This document shows positions 27,877 to 37,128 of a stretch of 64,000 bases of DNA, one piece after another. Position numbers and translations under genes: made by a program. The DNA comes from Cellulosimicrobium sp. Marseille-Q4280. Lineage in GTDB: Bacteria > Actinomycetota > Actinomycetes > Actinomycetales > Cellulomonadaceae. The DNA is taken from assembly GCF_943181405.1 (NCBI RefSeq), contig NZ_CALPBY010000001.1, forward strand, positions 248,001 to 312,000, written 5' to 3'. The first letter of the stretch is position 1. Each line of letters begins with the position of its first letter. A model generated the notes under the pieces. The model was not told where the DNA came from. It ran no database searches and saw only the letters and a list, made by a program, of their open reading frames with translations.

Positions 27877-28556
27877 CGTCGGACGACGCACGGGGCCCCG
27901 AGGAGCAGGCCGGCGAGACCGGTCAGGGTCCCGAGGACAAGCCCTTCCAGTTCACCGACAAGCGCAAGGTCGACCCGGAGACCGCCCGGCCGCGCGAGAG
28001 CGCGGCCGGGGCCGGCCCGGCGGCCGGTCCCGCGTCCGACGCGTCGGCCGGTGCCGGCGACGAGACGGGGACCGACCCGCTCGAAGGGCTCGACTTCGAG
28101 CCCTCGGGCGAGGCCGAGGTCGACGCCGCCGTCCTGGCCGCGAAGGCCGAGGCGGCGCAGCACCTCGAGTCGCTCCAGCGCGAGCGCGCGAGCTTCACGA
28201 ACTACCGCAACCGGGCGCTGCGCGACCAGGAGGCCGCGCGCGCCAAGGGCGTGGAGGACGTGCTGACCGCGCTCCTGCCCGTGCTCGACGACGTGGACCG
28301 CGCCCGCCAGCACGGCGAGCTCACGGGCCCGTTCGCCGCGATCGCGGACAAGCTCGACGCGAGCCTCGAGCGGTTCGGCGTCCAGCGCTACGGGACGGTC
28401 GGCGAGGAGTTCGACCCGACGGTCCACGAGGCGCTCATGCACCAGACCGAGCCCGGGGCCACGGCCACCACGGTCAACCTCGTGATCGAGCCCGGCTACC
28501 GCATCGGCGAGCGCGTCGTGCGTGCCGCACGCGTCTCCGTCGTCGGCCCGGAGTAG
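27873..28556 (+). CDS. grpE: Nucleotide exchange factor GrpE
   Basis: 227 residues; the GTG at 27873 overlaps the dnaK stop. A disordered, acidic N-terminal 85 residues precede the GrpE coiled coil ([24 protein letters not shown]), the helical bundle ([16 protein letters not shown]) and the beta domain ([19 protein letters not shown]). It releases ADP from DnaK. Confidence 0.96.
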   Translation: MTSDDARGPEEQAGETGQGPEDKPFQFTDKRKVDPETARPRESAAGAGPAAGPASDASAGAGDETGTDPLEGLDFEPSGEAEVDAAVLAAKAEAAQHLESLQRERASFTNYRNRALRDQEAARAKGVEDVLTALLPVLDDVDRARQHGELTGPFAAIADKLDASLERFGVQRYGTVGEEFDPTVHEALMHQTEPGATATTVNLVIEPGYRIGERVVRAARVSVVGPE

Positions 28557-28565
28557 CACCACCCT

Positions 28566-28622
28566 CGTGCCCGACGGCGCGGCGCACCTTCCGCGCGAAG
28601 GTGCGCCCCGCCGTCGGGCACG
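28566..28622. repeat. Long hairpin inside the dnaK operon
   Basis: 26-bp arms (28566-28591 and 28597-28622) with one mismatch and a 5-base loop, in the 150-base gap between grpE and dnaJ. No T tract. It could act as a partial terminator or RNA-processing site that lowers dnaJ-hspR relative to dnaK-grpE. Confidence 0.7.
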
Positions 28623-28706
28623 GGACGATCACGACCGGAAGCACCCGCAGCACCGCACGAAGGACAGACCCACGAGCACACGAGACACGACCCGGAGGGA
28701 GGCGCC

Positions 28707-29723
28707 GTGACCGGCCAGGACTGGATGGAGAAGGACTTCTACGCCGTGCTCGGCGTCCCCAAGGACGCCGACGACGCCGCGCTCAAGAAGGCGTACCGCA
28801 AGCTCGCCCGCCAGTACCACCCCGACCAGAACCCGGGTGACGACGCGGCGGAGGCGAAGTTCAAGGAGATCGGCGAGGCCTACGCCGTCCTGTCCGACCC
28901 GAAGGAGCGCGAGCAGTACGACGCGATCCGGGCGATGGCGGGCGGCGGCGCCCGGTTCTCCGCGGGTCCGGGCGGCGCCGGCGGCGCCGGCGGCGCCGGC
29001 GGCGCCGGCTTCGAGGACGTGTTCGGCGGGATGTTCGGCGGCGCCCCGGGCGGAGGGCGCGTGCGCTACTCGACCGGTGGCCAGGGCGGCGCCGGGTTCG
29101 AGGACATCCTCGGGTCGATGTTCGGCGGTGGGGCCGGGGGCCAGCGGTTCGCAGGCCAGGGCTTCGGCGGGCCGCAGGCCGGGGCCGACGTCGCCGCCGC
29201 GACGACGCTGCCCTTCCGGCAGGCGGTCGAGGGCTCGACCGTCACGTTCACCGTCGACGGTCGCCAGGTGACGACGCGCATCCCGCCCGGTGTGCGGGAC
29301 GGCCAGAAGATCCGCCTGCGCGGCAAGGGGCGCCCGGGCAGCGCCGGGGGACCGGCCGGTGACCTCGTCGTCACCGTGCGCGTCACGCCGCACCCCGTGT
29401 TCGCGCTCGACGGGACCAACGTGCGCGTGAGCGTCCCCGTGACGTTCGCGGAGGCCGCGCTCGGCGCGACGATCTCCGTGCCGACCCTCGACGGGTCCAC
29501 GGTCAAGGTCAAGGTGCCCGCGGGCACGCCGTCGGGCCGGACCCTGCGCGTCAAGGGTCGCGGGGTGCAGACCGCCAAGGGCACGGGAGACCTGCTCGTG
29601 ACGGTCCAGGTGGCCGTCCCGCAGAAGCTGTCGAAGGCTGCGCGCGAGGCTGTCGAGGCGTTCGCCGCGGAGACCGACGGGTACGACGTGCGCGCGGACC
29701 TCGCGCGCCAGGCGGCGGAGTGA
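28707..29723 (+). CDS. DnaJ-type co-chaperone without zinc finger
   Basis: 338 residues from the GTG at 28707, after a strong GGAGGGAGG site. J-domain at residues 9-75 ([15 protein letters not shown] with the HPD tripeptide), then a Gly/Ala/Phe-rich region with GGA repeats, then the two beta-barrel client domains ([43 protein letters not shown]). The CxxCxGxG zinc-finger repeats of classical DnaJ are absent, so it is a type II (CbpA-like) protein. It stimulates DnaK ATPase. Confidence 0.93.
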   Translation: MTGQDWMEKDFYAVLGVPKDADDAALKKAYRKLARQYHPDQNPGDDAAEAKFKEIGEAYAVLSDPKEREQYDAIRAMAGGGARFSAGPGGAGGAGGAGGAGFEDVFGGMFGGAPGGGRVRYSTGGQGGAGFEDILGSMFGGGAGGQRFAGQGFGGPQAGADVAAATTLPFRQAVEGSTVTFTVDGRQVTTRIPPGVRDGQKIRLRGKGRPGSAGGPAGDLVVTVRVTPHPVFALDGTNVRVSVPVTFAEAALGATISVPTLDGSTVKVKVPAGTPSGRTLRVKGRGVQTAKGTGDLLVTVQVAVPQKLSKAAREAVEAFAAETDGYDVRADLARQAAE

Positions 29724-30202
29724 CGGGGATGGCGTCGCGCGAGGGGCAGGGCGTCCCCGAGGACGCGCCCGTCCTGGTCATCTCCCAGGCGGCGGCGCTC
29801 GCGGGCATGCACCCGCAGACGCTGCGCCAGTACGACCGCCTCGGCCTCGTCGTGCCGCGCCGCGCCGCCGGGCGCGGACGCCGCTACTCGCTGCGCGACG
29901 TCGCGAAGCTGCGCGAGGTGCAGCGCCTCAGCCACGACGAGGGCATCAACCTCGCGGGGATCCAGCGGATCCTCGCCCTGGAGTCGCAGGTCGAGCGCCT
30001 CGAGCGCCGGCTCGAGGCGCTCTCGGCGCGGGTCGAGCCGGGCGGGCGGGTGTTCGCCGCGGCGGCGAGCGGCGACGTCGTCGTGGTGCCGCGCGGCCGC
30101 AGCGTGCGCCGTGGCGTCGACGACGCGCTGCGCGAGACGTTTGCCGAGCACGCCGAGGCGCGTGCGCTCGTCATCTGGCGCCCGGCGGGTCCCGCGGACT
30201 GA
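29720..30202 (+). CDS. hspR: Heat-shock repressor HspR (MerR family)
   Basis: 160 residues; the GTG at 29720 overlaps the dnaJ stop, with an ATG at 29729 as alternative. MerR helix-turn-helix: [27 protein letters not shown] and [19 protein letters not shown]; a dimer coiled coil follows. HspR binds HAIR boxes, two of which precede dnaK. The C-terminal 50 residues ([18 protein letters not shown]) are beyond the core domain. Confidence 0.95.
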   Translation: MTGMASREGQGVPEDAPVLVISQAAALAGMHPQTLRQYDRLGLVVPRRAAGRGRRYSLRDVAKLREVQRLSHDEGINLAGIQRILALESQVERLERRLEALSARVEPGGRVFAAAASGDVVVVPRGRSVRRGVDDALRETFAEHAEARALVIWRPAGPAD

Positions 30203-30223
30203 GCTCCGCCGCGCCCGGCCGCG

Positions 30224-30297
30224 ACAATTCCGCAAGAATGACGTGCGCTAAAGACCATTCTTCGAGGAATTGTTAGTGAGGCCTTGCTTGCTATACA
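30224..30297 (+). promoter_or_regulatory. A+T-rich hairpin overlapping a promoter
   Basis: Two stacked inverted repeats, ACAATTCC/GGAATTGT and AAGAATG/CATTCTT, span 30224-30273. The right arm overlaps the -35 of a promoter TTGTTA (30270-30275), 16-base spacer, TATACA (30292-30297), pointing to the DUF1540 gene. The hairpin may end the hspR transcript, be an operator, or both. It is the most A+T-rich spot in this part of the window. Confidence 0.6.
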
Positions 30298-30368
30298 CCC
30301 GCGAATTCCGGGAATACCGTGGAGAGCGGAAGCCCGGCCCGCCGGGTCCTCGGAGCGAGGAGACAACG

Positions 30369-30677
30369 ATGAGCAGCCTCATGGAGATGCCCCAGGTCGT
30401 CGAGTGTTCCATCGACGGGTGCGGGTACAACCACGACCACGGGTGCCACGCGGGCGCCGTGACCATCGCCGGCCATGTCGGCGACGCGGAGTGCGCGACC
30501 TTCATCCCGCTCGGCACCAAGGGCGGGCTCGAGAAGGTCCTCGCCCACGTCGGCGCGTGCCAGCGGACCGAGTGCGTCCACAACGAGTCGCTCGAGTGCT
30601 CCGCGCCGTCGATCCGCGTCGGTGCGGGCCCGTCGAGCGAGATCAGCGCGGACTGCCTGACCTTCACCCCGCGCTGA
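30369..30677 (+). CDS. DUF1540 Cys-rich small protein
   Basis: 102 residues, two DUF1540 motifs: VECSIDGCGYNHDHGCHAGAVTI with a later Cys, and ACQRTECVHNESLECSAPSI with ADCLTF. The spaced Cys and His residues suggest metal binding, probably zinc. Function unknown. A clear AGCGAGGAGA site precedes the ATG. Confidence 0.9.
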   Translation: MSSLMEMPQVVECSIDGCGYNHDHGCHAGAVTIAGHVGDAECATFIPLGTKGGLEKVLAHVGACQRTECVHNESLECSAPSIRVGAGPSSEISADCLTFTPR

Positions 30678-30739
30678 CGCGCGGGCCTCTTCGCCGGCGG
30701 TCGGGTCACCCACCGGACCGCAGGGACGCCCCACCCCCG

Positions 30740-30780
30740 GACGCCCCGGACCGAGCGCTCGCCGGCCCGGCCGGGGCGTC
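30740..30780. terminator. Hairpin between convergent genes
   Basis: GACGCCCCGG (30740-30749) and its complement (30771-30780) around a G+C-rich, partly self-pairing 21-base loop, between the DUF1540 gene and the convergent GGDEF-like gene. Confidence 0.5.
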
Positions 30781-30801
30781 GTCGCGCCCGGCCGTCGCGC
30801 C

Positions 30802-31599
30802 TCAGCGTTGCAGCGTGTCGAGCAGCGCGACGGCGGCCGCGTGGGTCCCCGGCAGCGGCTCGGTCCACAGGCGCGGCGGGCGGCGCAGGATCGCGGAGAC
30901 GCCGAGCGAGAGCCCGGTGCGCTCGATGCGACGGCGCAGCTCTGCCCGGACCGCCTCGCCGTCGACCAGGCGCTCACCGAGGACGACGAACAACCCGTTG
31001 CCGAGCGACGCCATGGGGTGCCCGTCCCCGAAGGTCTGCGTGAGCGCACGACCCATCGCCGCCGACCGGGCGAAGCGTTGCCACCCCGTCAGGTCGTCGA
31101 CGGCAACGTCCACCACGAGCAGCCCGTGGGTGTCGCCGACGGGGACGCCCGAGCGTTGCGCCGCGCCGTACGTCTCCCGGAGCCGGTGCGTCAGGTACTG
31201 CGGCGTCGCGAGACCGGACTCCGGGTCGAGGACCTCCGGCGAGACCGGGGTCGCGGCGTAGCCCTCCGCCCACCCGACCGCGACGGCGCGCAGGAGCTCG
31301 AGGTCGGGCTCGCGGTCGTGCGAGCGGTACAGGCACGCCACGTCGTCGATCGCCTCGCCGATGCCGACGCCGGCCTCGCCGCGGGCCTGCCCCAGCCGCT
31401 CCGCGGCAGGGGAGACGTCGTTCCGCTCGACCACGGCCTCGGTCAGCGCGTCGACGGCGGGGTGGTACCAGTCGCCGGGGCGCAGCCAGACGGTCTCGAC
31501 GCTCCTCTCGCGCCAGGCCTCGCGCAACAGCTCCGGGGCAGGCGCGGCGTACCCCTGGATGTGTTCCATGTACATGAGACGCTCGGGAGGCTCCCTCAT
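30802..31599 (-). CDS. Degenerate GGDEF-like protein
   Basis: 265 residues from the ATG at 31599 (inner ATGs at 31575 and 31569 are possible). The N-terminal 130 residues are helical. The rest has the start of a GGDEF domain (LDPESGLATPQYLTHRLRETY, HGLLVVDVAVDD). The GGDEF signature itself reads SLGNGLFVVLGERL, so the metal- and GTP-binding acids are missing and catalysis is unlikely. It is divergent from the ECF sigma fusion gene with a shared 204-base upstream region, which suggests a regulatory partner. Confidence 0.65.
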   Translation of the reverse strand: MREPPERLMYMEHIQGYAAPAPELLREAWRERSVETVWLRPGDWYHPAVDALTEAVVERNDVSPAAERLGQARGEAGVGIGEAIDDVACLYRSHDREPDLELLRAVAVGWAEGYAATPVSPEVLDPESGLATPQYLTHRLRETYGAAQRSGVPVGDTHGLLVVDVAVDDLTGWQRFARSAAMGRALTQTFGDGHPMASLGNGLFVVLGERLVDGEAVRAELRRRIERTGLSLGVSAILRRPPRLWTEPLPGTHAAAVALLDTLQR

Positions 31600-31803
31600 G
31601 ACGCGGTTTCGACGAGAATCTTCGGTGAGGTGCTGCAGCGGGTGAAACAGACTCCGGGTAGCGGGTAAAGACGGGACGAAGCGGGACGGTTCACCCCCCT
31701 GCGGGGTGGATCTGCTGGACCCCCTCCCTGGAACCTGGACAGGCGTCTACCATGAGCACCGTCGTACGTCTTGCTGCAGCAGGACGAAGTCCAGGGCGGT
31801 GGC

Positions 31804-34800
31804 ATGACTGAGGCGCGAACACAGGTGTGGGGCGAGGCGTTGAGCGACGCCGAGCTCATCACCGCCGTGCGCGGTGGCGACCCGAGCGCCTACGGTGCCC
31901 TGTACGAGAGGCACGCTGCCGCGGCGCACTCGGTGGCACGGCAGTACGTCCGCTCGACGGTGGACGCCGACGACGTCGTCTCCGACGCGTTCGCCCGCAC
32001 GCTCTCGGTCCTGCAGAACGGCGGCGGACCGGACGTCACGTTCCGCGCCTACCTCTTCACCGTCGTCCGCCGGCTGTCCTACGACCTCGTCAACGGTGCC
32101 CGGCGCACCCAGCCCACGGACGACGAGCGGACCTTCGAGTCCGCGTTCGGGCCGATGGCCTCGACGGAGGACCCCACGCTCGAGGGCTTCGAGCGATCGA
32201 TCGTCGCGAAGGCCTATGCCGAGCTCCCCGAGCGGTGGCGCGCCGTCCTCTGGTACACGGAGGTCGAGAACCTCCCGCCCGCAGAGATCGCACCGATCCT
32301 CGGGCTCACCGCGAACGGTGTCTCCGCCCTGTCCTACCGGGCGCGCGAGGGCTTGCGCCAGGCCTACCTCCAGCAGCACCTGACGTCCGTGCCCGCCGAG
32401 GAGTGCCAGGGCGTCAACCCCCTGCTGGGCTCCTACGTGCGCGGCGGGCTCGCGAAGCGCGAGACGGCGCGCGTCGAGAGCCACCTCGACGGCTGCGGCG
32501 AGTGCCGCGGGCTCGTGCTCGAGCTCGGCGACGTCTCGCACGGCATGCGGGCGGTCATCGCGCCCCTGGTCCTCGGGATCGGCGCGCTGGGACTCGTCGG
32601 GACGGCGCTGCCGGTGTCCGGCGGGGCCGCGGTCGCTGGCGGTGCGGCCGCGGCCCTCGCCGGCGCCGGGGCGGGTCAGGGCGCCTCCGGCGGCGCGGCC
32701 GGTTCCGGAGGCACGGCGTCCGGCGGGACCGCGGGTTCCGGTGGTGCAGCGGGAACCGGTGGTGCAGCGGGAGCCGGTGGAGCCGCGACCGGCGGCGCCG
32801 GCGCGGTCGGCGGTGGCGGTGCGGCCGCTGGTACCGGGGCCGCGGGGAGCGTCGTGGTGGGCGGTGGCGCAGCCGGCACCGGGGTCGCTGCGGCGGGTGC
32901 GTCGGCAGCGGGAGCCACCGTGGCGGCCGGCGGCGCGGGCGCAGCCGCAGCAGCCGGCGGCCTCGCCGCGCTGGTCGCGTCCGCACCCCTCGCGGCCGCG
33001 GCCGTCGGCGTCGGAGTCCTCGCCGTAGCGGGGCTCGGTGTCGCGGGTGCCCTCGGCGTCTTCACTCCCGACGACACCCCGACCCCCGAGCCCACGGCCG
33101 CGACGAGCCCGTCGCCCAGCGCCTCGCCGGAGCCCTCCGGCTCCGCGACGACCGAACCGTCCACGGCACCCACGGACCCGTCGACGGACCCCACGTCGCC
33201 GACGAACATCCCCACCACGGACCCGACGACCCCGGAGGCGCAGCCGGGCGAGGACGCCGCGCCGGTCACCGACGTCCCGGCTGCGTCGCCGGTCGACCCG
33301 GGCACGACCCCGGTCGAGCCTGCTCCGTCGCCCGTCGTGCCCGCGCCGGCCCCGGTGGAACCCACGCCGGCCCCCACCGATCCGCCGCCCCCTCCGCCCG
33401 CGCCGCCCGCGCTCGAGCTCTCGCTCGGGACGGTCACGCTCGCCGCGCGCCAGCCCGCCGACCTCACGGTCATCGCGTCCAACACCGGCGGCCGGGACGC
33501 GGAGGAGGTGCTCGTCGAGCTGACCCTGCCGGACGGGGTCGCGACGGGCAGCTCGTCGCTCGTCACGGGCGGCGCGTCCGTGGCGCCCGCGATCCGGGCC
33601 GCGGCGCTGCCGTGCGGGAGCGCGGCGCCCCAGGCGGACGGGACGAGCCTGGTGACCTGCTCCGTCGGCGTGCTGTCGCCCGGTGCGAGCCAGGAGCTCG
33701 TGGTCCAGGTGACGGCGCAGTCCGGTGGCGAGTACTTCTTCCACGGTGTCGCACGGGCGAAGGGCGTGGAGCCCGTCCGCAAGGCGTTCAAGCCGACGTC
33801 CGTCGGTTACTACGGCGCCGAGGTGCGGGTCGCCGCCTTGTACACCGAGGGCCGTGCGTTCGCGCTGACGAACCCCGGGACCGTGGACATGGCTCTCGAG
33901 GTGCGCAACGCGGGCGACAAGGTCGCGCGCCAGCCCTCGGTCGAGTTCGCGCTCCCGGACGGTGTCGTCCTCGTGACCGAGGACGACGGCGCGCAGCGTG
34001 CCGACGGGTGGACGTGCCGAGCCGACGACCGCTCGGTGGTCTCGTGCTCCACCGAGGCCGAGCTGGCGCCCAAGCAGCGGACGAGCTTCGCCGTCGACCT
34101 GCTCGCGGACGCCGAGGACGTCGACGGTGCGCGGCACACGGTGACCGTCAGCGGCGACGCGGCGGAGGCGCACGACGGCGCGACGACCGTCGTGCTGGAC
34201 GTCGCCGAGGCCTGGGCCGGCGCCGAGGACGGGCTGACCGACCCGGTCGTGCCCCGGTGCGGCGTGCCGGAGGACCGGGAGCGCGCGTCGATCCACGCCG
34301 AGTACACCAACACGACGGCCTACGACGACCTCACGGTCACCGCCGAGGCGGCGGGATCGGGCGCGTCGTCGGTCCTGGCACGTGGTGAGACCGGCGAGCT
34401 GCGCGTGGACGACGGCGTGCGGTTCCCCGCCGGGTCCGCCGCCCTGGTGCTCTCGACGACGATCGCGGACGAGACGTTCGAGCACCGTCTCGACGCCGGG
34501 TCCTTCGCCGCGCTGGACTGCTGGGACCCGACGTGGCTCACCGCAGCGGACGTCGGCGTCACGGCGGAGAACGTGGACGGCACCGTCCGGTACACGGCCG
34601 ACGTCGTCAACGACACCGACGTCGCGATGGACGTGCGCCTGCTCGCCCCGACGGGCGGCACGTGGGACGACGTCGCGGACTCGGACGCCGCCAAGCTCTC
34701 TGCCGAGGGCGGCGCCGGCGCCATGGTCCTGGAGACCGGCCTGCGCGAGACCCCGCGGGGGAACGCGGTCCTGCGCCAGTACCGCTTCCACACGGACGCC

Positions 34801-37065
34801 GACGGCGACTCGAAGGGGTACCAGAGCCTTCTGCCGATCCTCCTCGACGAGCAGCGGATCGCGCCGGCCGTCGCCGAGCCGACCGTCGGGCAGTGCGTGT
34901 TCGACCCGGCGACGGACACGTCGTCGGCGCCCGTCGCGCTGCGCTACGACAACTCCGCGTCGACGCTGCCCGTCGTGTTCTCGGTCGACGGGCACGCCGG
35001 CGTCGCGCGGACCGTCCCTGCGGGGACCTCTCTCGACGTCGACCTGCCGCGCGCCGGTGCGGCCCCGGTCTCATACACGGTGCGGACCGACGGTGCGCGG
35101 CCCGTCGCCCGTGGAGTCCCGGCCGTGGACTGCTTCGTGTGGTCGGTCGGAGGTTCGGCGGCGTCGCGGTGGTCGGCGGAGACCGGTTCGGTGGTCGTCG
35201 ACGGCACGTTCCGCAACGGGCACGCGGTGGCGCCGCTGAGCGTCGTGATGGACGCGGGGGAGCTGGGCACCACGGAGGCCGTGGAGGTCGCGCCGGGTGC
35301 GGAGGCGTCGTTCTCGGTCGACACGGGTTCGCGGGACGTCGCGGCCGGTGAGGTGACGTTCCGGGTGGCGCGGCTCGACGGGTCCGAGACGTCCCGCGAG
35401 GTGTCGGCGGCGTTCGCGGCGGTGCGGTACGCGCCGTCGGCGGCGGCCGCGCCGGGCGTGGGCGAGTGCGTGTTCGACCCGGCGACGGACTCGTCGTCCG
35501 CGCCGGTGTCGCTGCGGTTCGACAACTCGGCGTCCACGGTGCCGGCGGTGTTCTCGGTCGAGGGTCGCGACGACGTCACGGTCTCCGTGCGGGGTGGTGC
35601 GGTGCGCGACGTCCAGGTGCCGGGCGGTGTCGGCAGCGACGCGACGACCCTCGTGGTGCTCGCCGACGGCGCGCCGCTCGCGACGCACGACGTCGCCGGC
35701 GTCGACTGCTTCGCCTGGTCCGTCGACGGCGCGGTGTCGTCCGGCTGGGTCGTCGATGCCGGGACCGGGTCGGCCGTGCTCACGGGCACCTTCCGCAACG
35801 ACCACCGGGCGGCGACCCTGCGGGTCGTCCTGGACGCGGGTGCACTGGGCAGCACCGAGCCCGTCGAGGTCGCGCCCGGCACGACCGCGACCCTCACGAT
35901 CGGGACGCGCCTGCGCGACCTGCCCGCCGGGTCGGCGACGTTCCGCGCGGAGCGGACGGACGCGACCGGAGGGACGCACGACCTCACCAGGTCCTACGAC
36001 GCGTTCACGTACGTGCCGAGTTGGGCGACGACGGCGACCGTCGAGACCCGGTGGCAGGACGGATCCGTGAAGATCGTCGGCACGCTGACGAACGACTCGC
36101 CCGAGACGATCGACGGGCGCATGCTCGGCGGCTCGTTCGGAGACTCGGCGCCCGTGCAGAAGATCGCGCCCGGGCAGAGCGCCACGTTCACGGTCGACAC
36201 GAAGTCGCTCGACGTGAAGCCCGGCGCGGTGTCGTTCCGCCAGTACCGCTGGGTGCAGGACAAGGGCTTCCAGGACACGGGCCTCACGGCGCGGTACGGC
36301 CGCGCGGCGTACGAGCCGGACTGGTCCGCGACGGCGACCGTGAACGCCCGGTGCACGGGTGACACCGTCTGGCTCACGGCGAGCCTGCACAACGACTCCG
36401 CGGAGACCGTGCGCGTCGTCGCCACGACGCCGTGGGGCGCGCACGACCTCGGGGACGTCGCACCCGGCCAGGCGGCGAGCGCGGACGTCGACTCGGGCGC
36501 GCTGTCCGTCAAGCCCGGCAAGGTGACCTTCGACCTCTCCCGCACTCACCTCGGCAGCACGTTCACGCAGGCGCTCACGGTGCACGTCGACGCCGTCGAC
36601 TGCGCCGTCGTGGAGCCGACGGTGGAGCTGGTCCTCGGTGACGCGTACTACGACGAGAGCCGCGCGCACTCCTACCGTGCGGTGTCGGCGCTGCTCGACA
36701 ACTCGGGCTCGAACGTGCCGGTGACCTTCCGGGTCACGGGCCAGGGCAAGGGGTCCTGGGACCTCGCGGCGCGCGAGGTCCGCACCGTGGAGCTCGGCGA
36801 GGCGCCGTGGTCCGGTGCGTCGTACGTCGTCCACACGGACGCCGGGACGCAGAAGCTGACCGTCGACCCGTTCAGCGTGGCACCGCAGTGCGCCACCGAG
36901 TGGCAGCGTGACGTGTGGTACCCCCACTCGGCCACGGTGTCCTACGGGGGACTCACGTACGAAGCACGCAACGGCAGCATCGGCATCAGGCCCGACCGGG
37001 ACCTGCTCCGCCTGTTCTGGGAGCGCGGGACGCCCTGCGGCGAGGGCGGGCCCGGCAAGGGCTGA
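31804..37065 (+). CDS. ECF sigma factor fused to zinc anti-sigma domain and large C-terminal region with a carbohydrate-binding module
   Basis: 1753 residues from the ATG at 31804. Sigma region 2 at about 27-95 and region 4 at about 130-190 (LPERWRAVLWYTEVENLPPAEIA). A zinc anti-sigma motif follows (Cys201, His227-x3-Cys231-x2-Cys234). Hydrophobic segments lie near 249-270 and 393-420, separated by about 110 Gly/Ala residues. A Pro/Thr/Ser linker (421-535) leads to a series of beta-sandwich-like modules with paired Cys residues. The C-terminus (CATEWQRDVWYP to GTPC) resembles CBM5/12. Single-chain sigma/anti-sigma proteins with sugar-binding ends are known in actinobacteria; they should couple polysaccharide sensing to transcription. 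Two membrane spans would place the C-terminus inside, so topology is uncertain. The paired Cys argue for outside. Confidence 0.88.
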   Translation: MTEARTQVWGEALSDAELITAVRGGDPSAYGALYERHAAAAHSVARQYVRSTVDADDVVSDAFARTLSVLQNGGGPDVTFRAYLFTVVRRLSYDLVNGARRTQPTDDERTFESAFGPMASTEDPTLEGFERSIVAKAYAELPERWRAVLWYTEVENLPPAEIAPILGLTANGVSALSYRAREGLRQAYLQQHLTSVPAEECQGVNPLLGSYVRGGLAKRETARVESHLDGCGECRGLVLELGDVSHGMRAVIAPLVLGIGALGLVGTALPVSGGAAVAGGAAAALAGAGAGQGASGGAAGSGGTASGGTAGSGGAAGTGGAAGAGGAATGGAGAVGGGGAAAGTGAAGSVVVGGGAAGTGVAAAGASAAGATVAAGGAGAAAAAGGLAALVASAPLAAAAVGVGVLAVAGLGVAGALGVFTPDDTPTPEPTAATSPSPSASPEPSGSATTEPSTAPTDPSTDPTSPTNIPTTDPTTPEAQPGEDAAPVTDVPAASPVDPGTTPVEPAPSPVVPAPAPVEPTPAPTDPPPPPPAPPALELSLGTVTLAARQPADLTVIASNTGGRDAEEVLVELTLPDGVATGSSSLVTGGASVAPAIRAAALPCGSAAPQADGTSLVTCSVGVLSPGASQELVVQVTAQSGGEYFFHGVARAKGVEPVRKAFKPTSVGYYGAEVRVAALYTEGRAFALTNPGTVDMALEVRNAGDKVARQPSVEFALPDGVVLVTEDDGAQRADGWTCRADDRSVVSCSTEAELAPKQRTSFAVDLLADAEDVDGARHTVTVSGDAAEAHDGATTVVLDVAEAWAGAEDGLTDPVVPRCGVPEDRERASIHAEYTNTTAYDDLTVTAEAAGSGASSVLARGETGELRVDDGVRFPAGSAALVLSTTIADETFEHRLDAGSFAALDCWDPTWLTAADVGVTAENVDGTVRYTADVVNDTDVAMDVRLLAPTGGTWDDVADSDAAKLSAEGGAGAMVLETGLRETPRGNAVLRQYRFHTDADGDSKGYQSLLPILLDEQRIAPAVAEPTVGQCVFDPATDTSSAPVALRYDNSASTLPVVFSVDGHAGVARTVPAGTSLDVDLPRAGAAPVSYTVRTDGARPVARGVPAVDCFVWSVGGSAASRWSAETGSVVVDGTFRNGHAVAPLSVVMDAGELGTTEAVEVAPGAEASFSVDTGSRDVAAGEVTFRVARLDGSETSREVSAAFAAVRYAPSAAAAPGVGECVFDPATDSSSAPVSLRFDNSASTVPAVFSVEGRDDVTVSVRGGAVRDVQVPGGVGSDATTLVVLADGAPLATHDVAGVDCFAWSVDGAVSSGWVVDAGTGSAVLTGTFRNDHRAATLRVVLDAGALGSTEPVEVAPGTTATLTIGTRLRDLPAGSATFRAERTDATGGTHDLTRSYDAFTYVPSWATTATVETRWQDGSVKIVGTLTNDSPETIDGRMLGGSFGDSAPVQKIAPGQSATFTVDTKSLDVKPGAVSFRQYRWVQDKGFQDTGLTARYGRAAYEPDWSATATVNARCTGDTVWLTASLHNDSAETVRVVATTPWGAHDLGDVAPGQAASADVDSGALSVKPGKVTFDLSRTHLGSTFTQALTVHVDAVDCAVVEPTVELVLGDAYYDESRAHSYRAVSALLDNSGSNVPVTFRVTGQGKGSWDLAAREVRTVELGEAPWSGASYVVHTDAGTQKLTVDPFSVAPQCATEWQRDVWYPHSATVSYGGLTYEARNGSIGIRPDRDLLRLFWERGTPCGEGGPGKG
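34891..36000 (+). repeat. Internal duplication in the ECF fusion gene
   Basis: A module of about 191 codons is present twice in a row. The first copy starts at QCVFDPATDTSSAP (Cys1031, base 34894), the second at ECVFDPATDSSSAP (Cys1222, base 35467). Both run on to VDCFVWSV or VDCFAWSV. The DNA is still closely alike in long stretches, so the duplication is young or kept alike by conversion. Confidence 0.8.
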
Positions 37066-37128
37066 CCCACCGTCGAGCGGTGGCCGGGCGATCCGGCGAC
37101 CGTGACGGGAGGACCGGTTCAGGAGGCG

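Noticed and set aside
31729-31780. ECF-type autoregulatory promoter (GGAACC) ahead of the sigma fusion
   Set aside because: A GGAACC hexamer is present, but no -10 element lies at the right spacing.
31747-34995. A 1082-codon minus-strand frame opposite the ECF sigma fusion
   Set aside because: Antisense shadow; the plus strand has clear sigma, zinc and binding motifs, and the minus translation has none.
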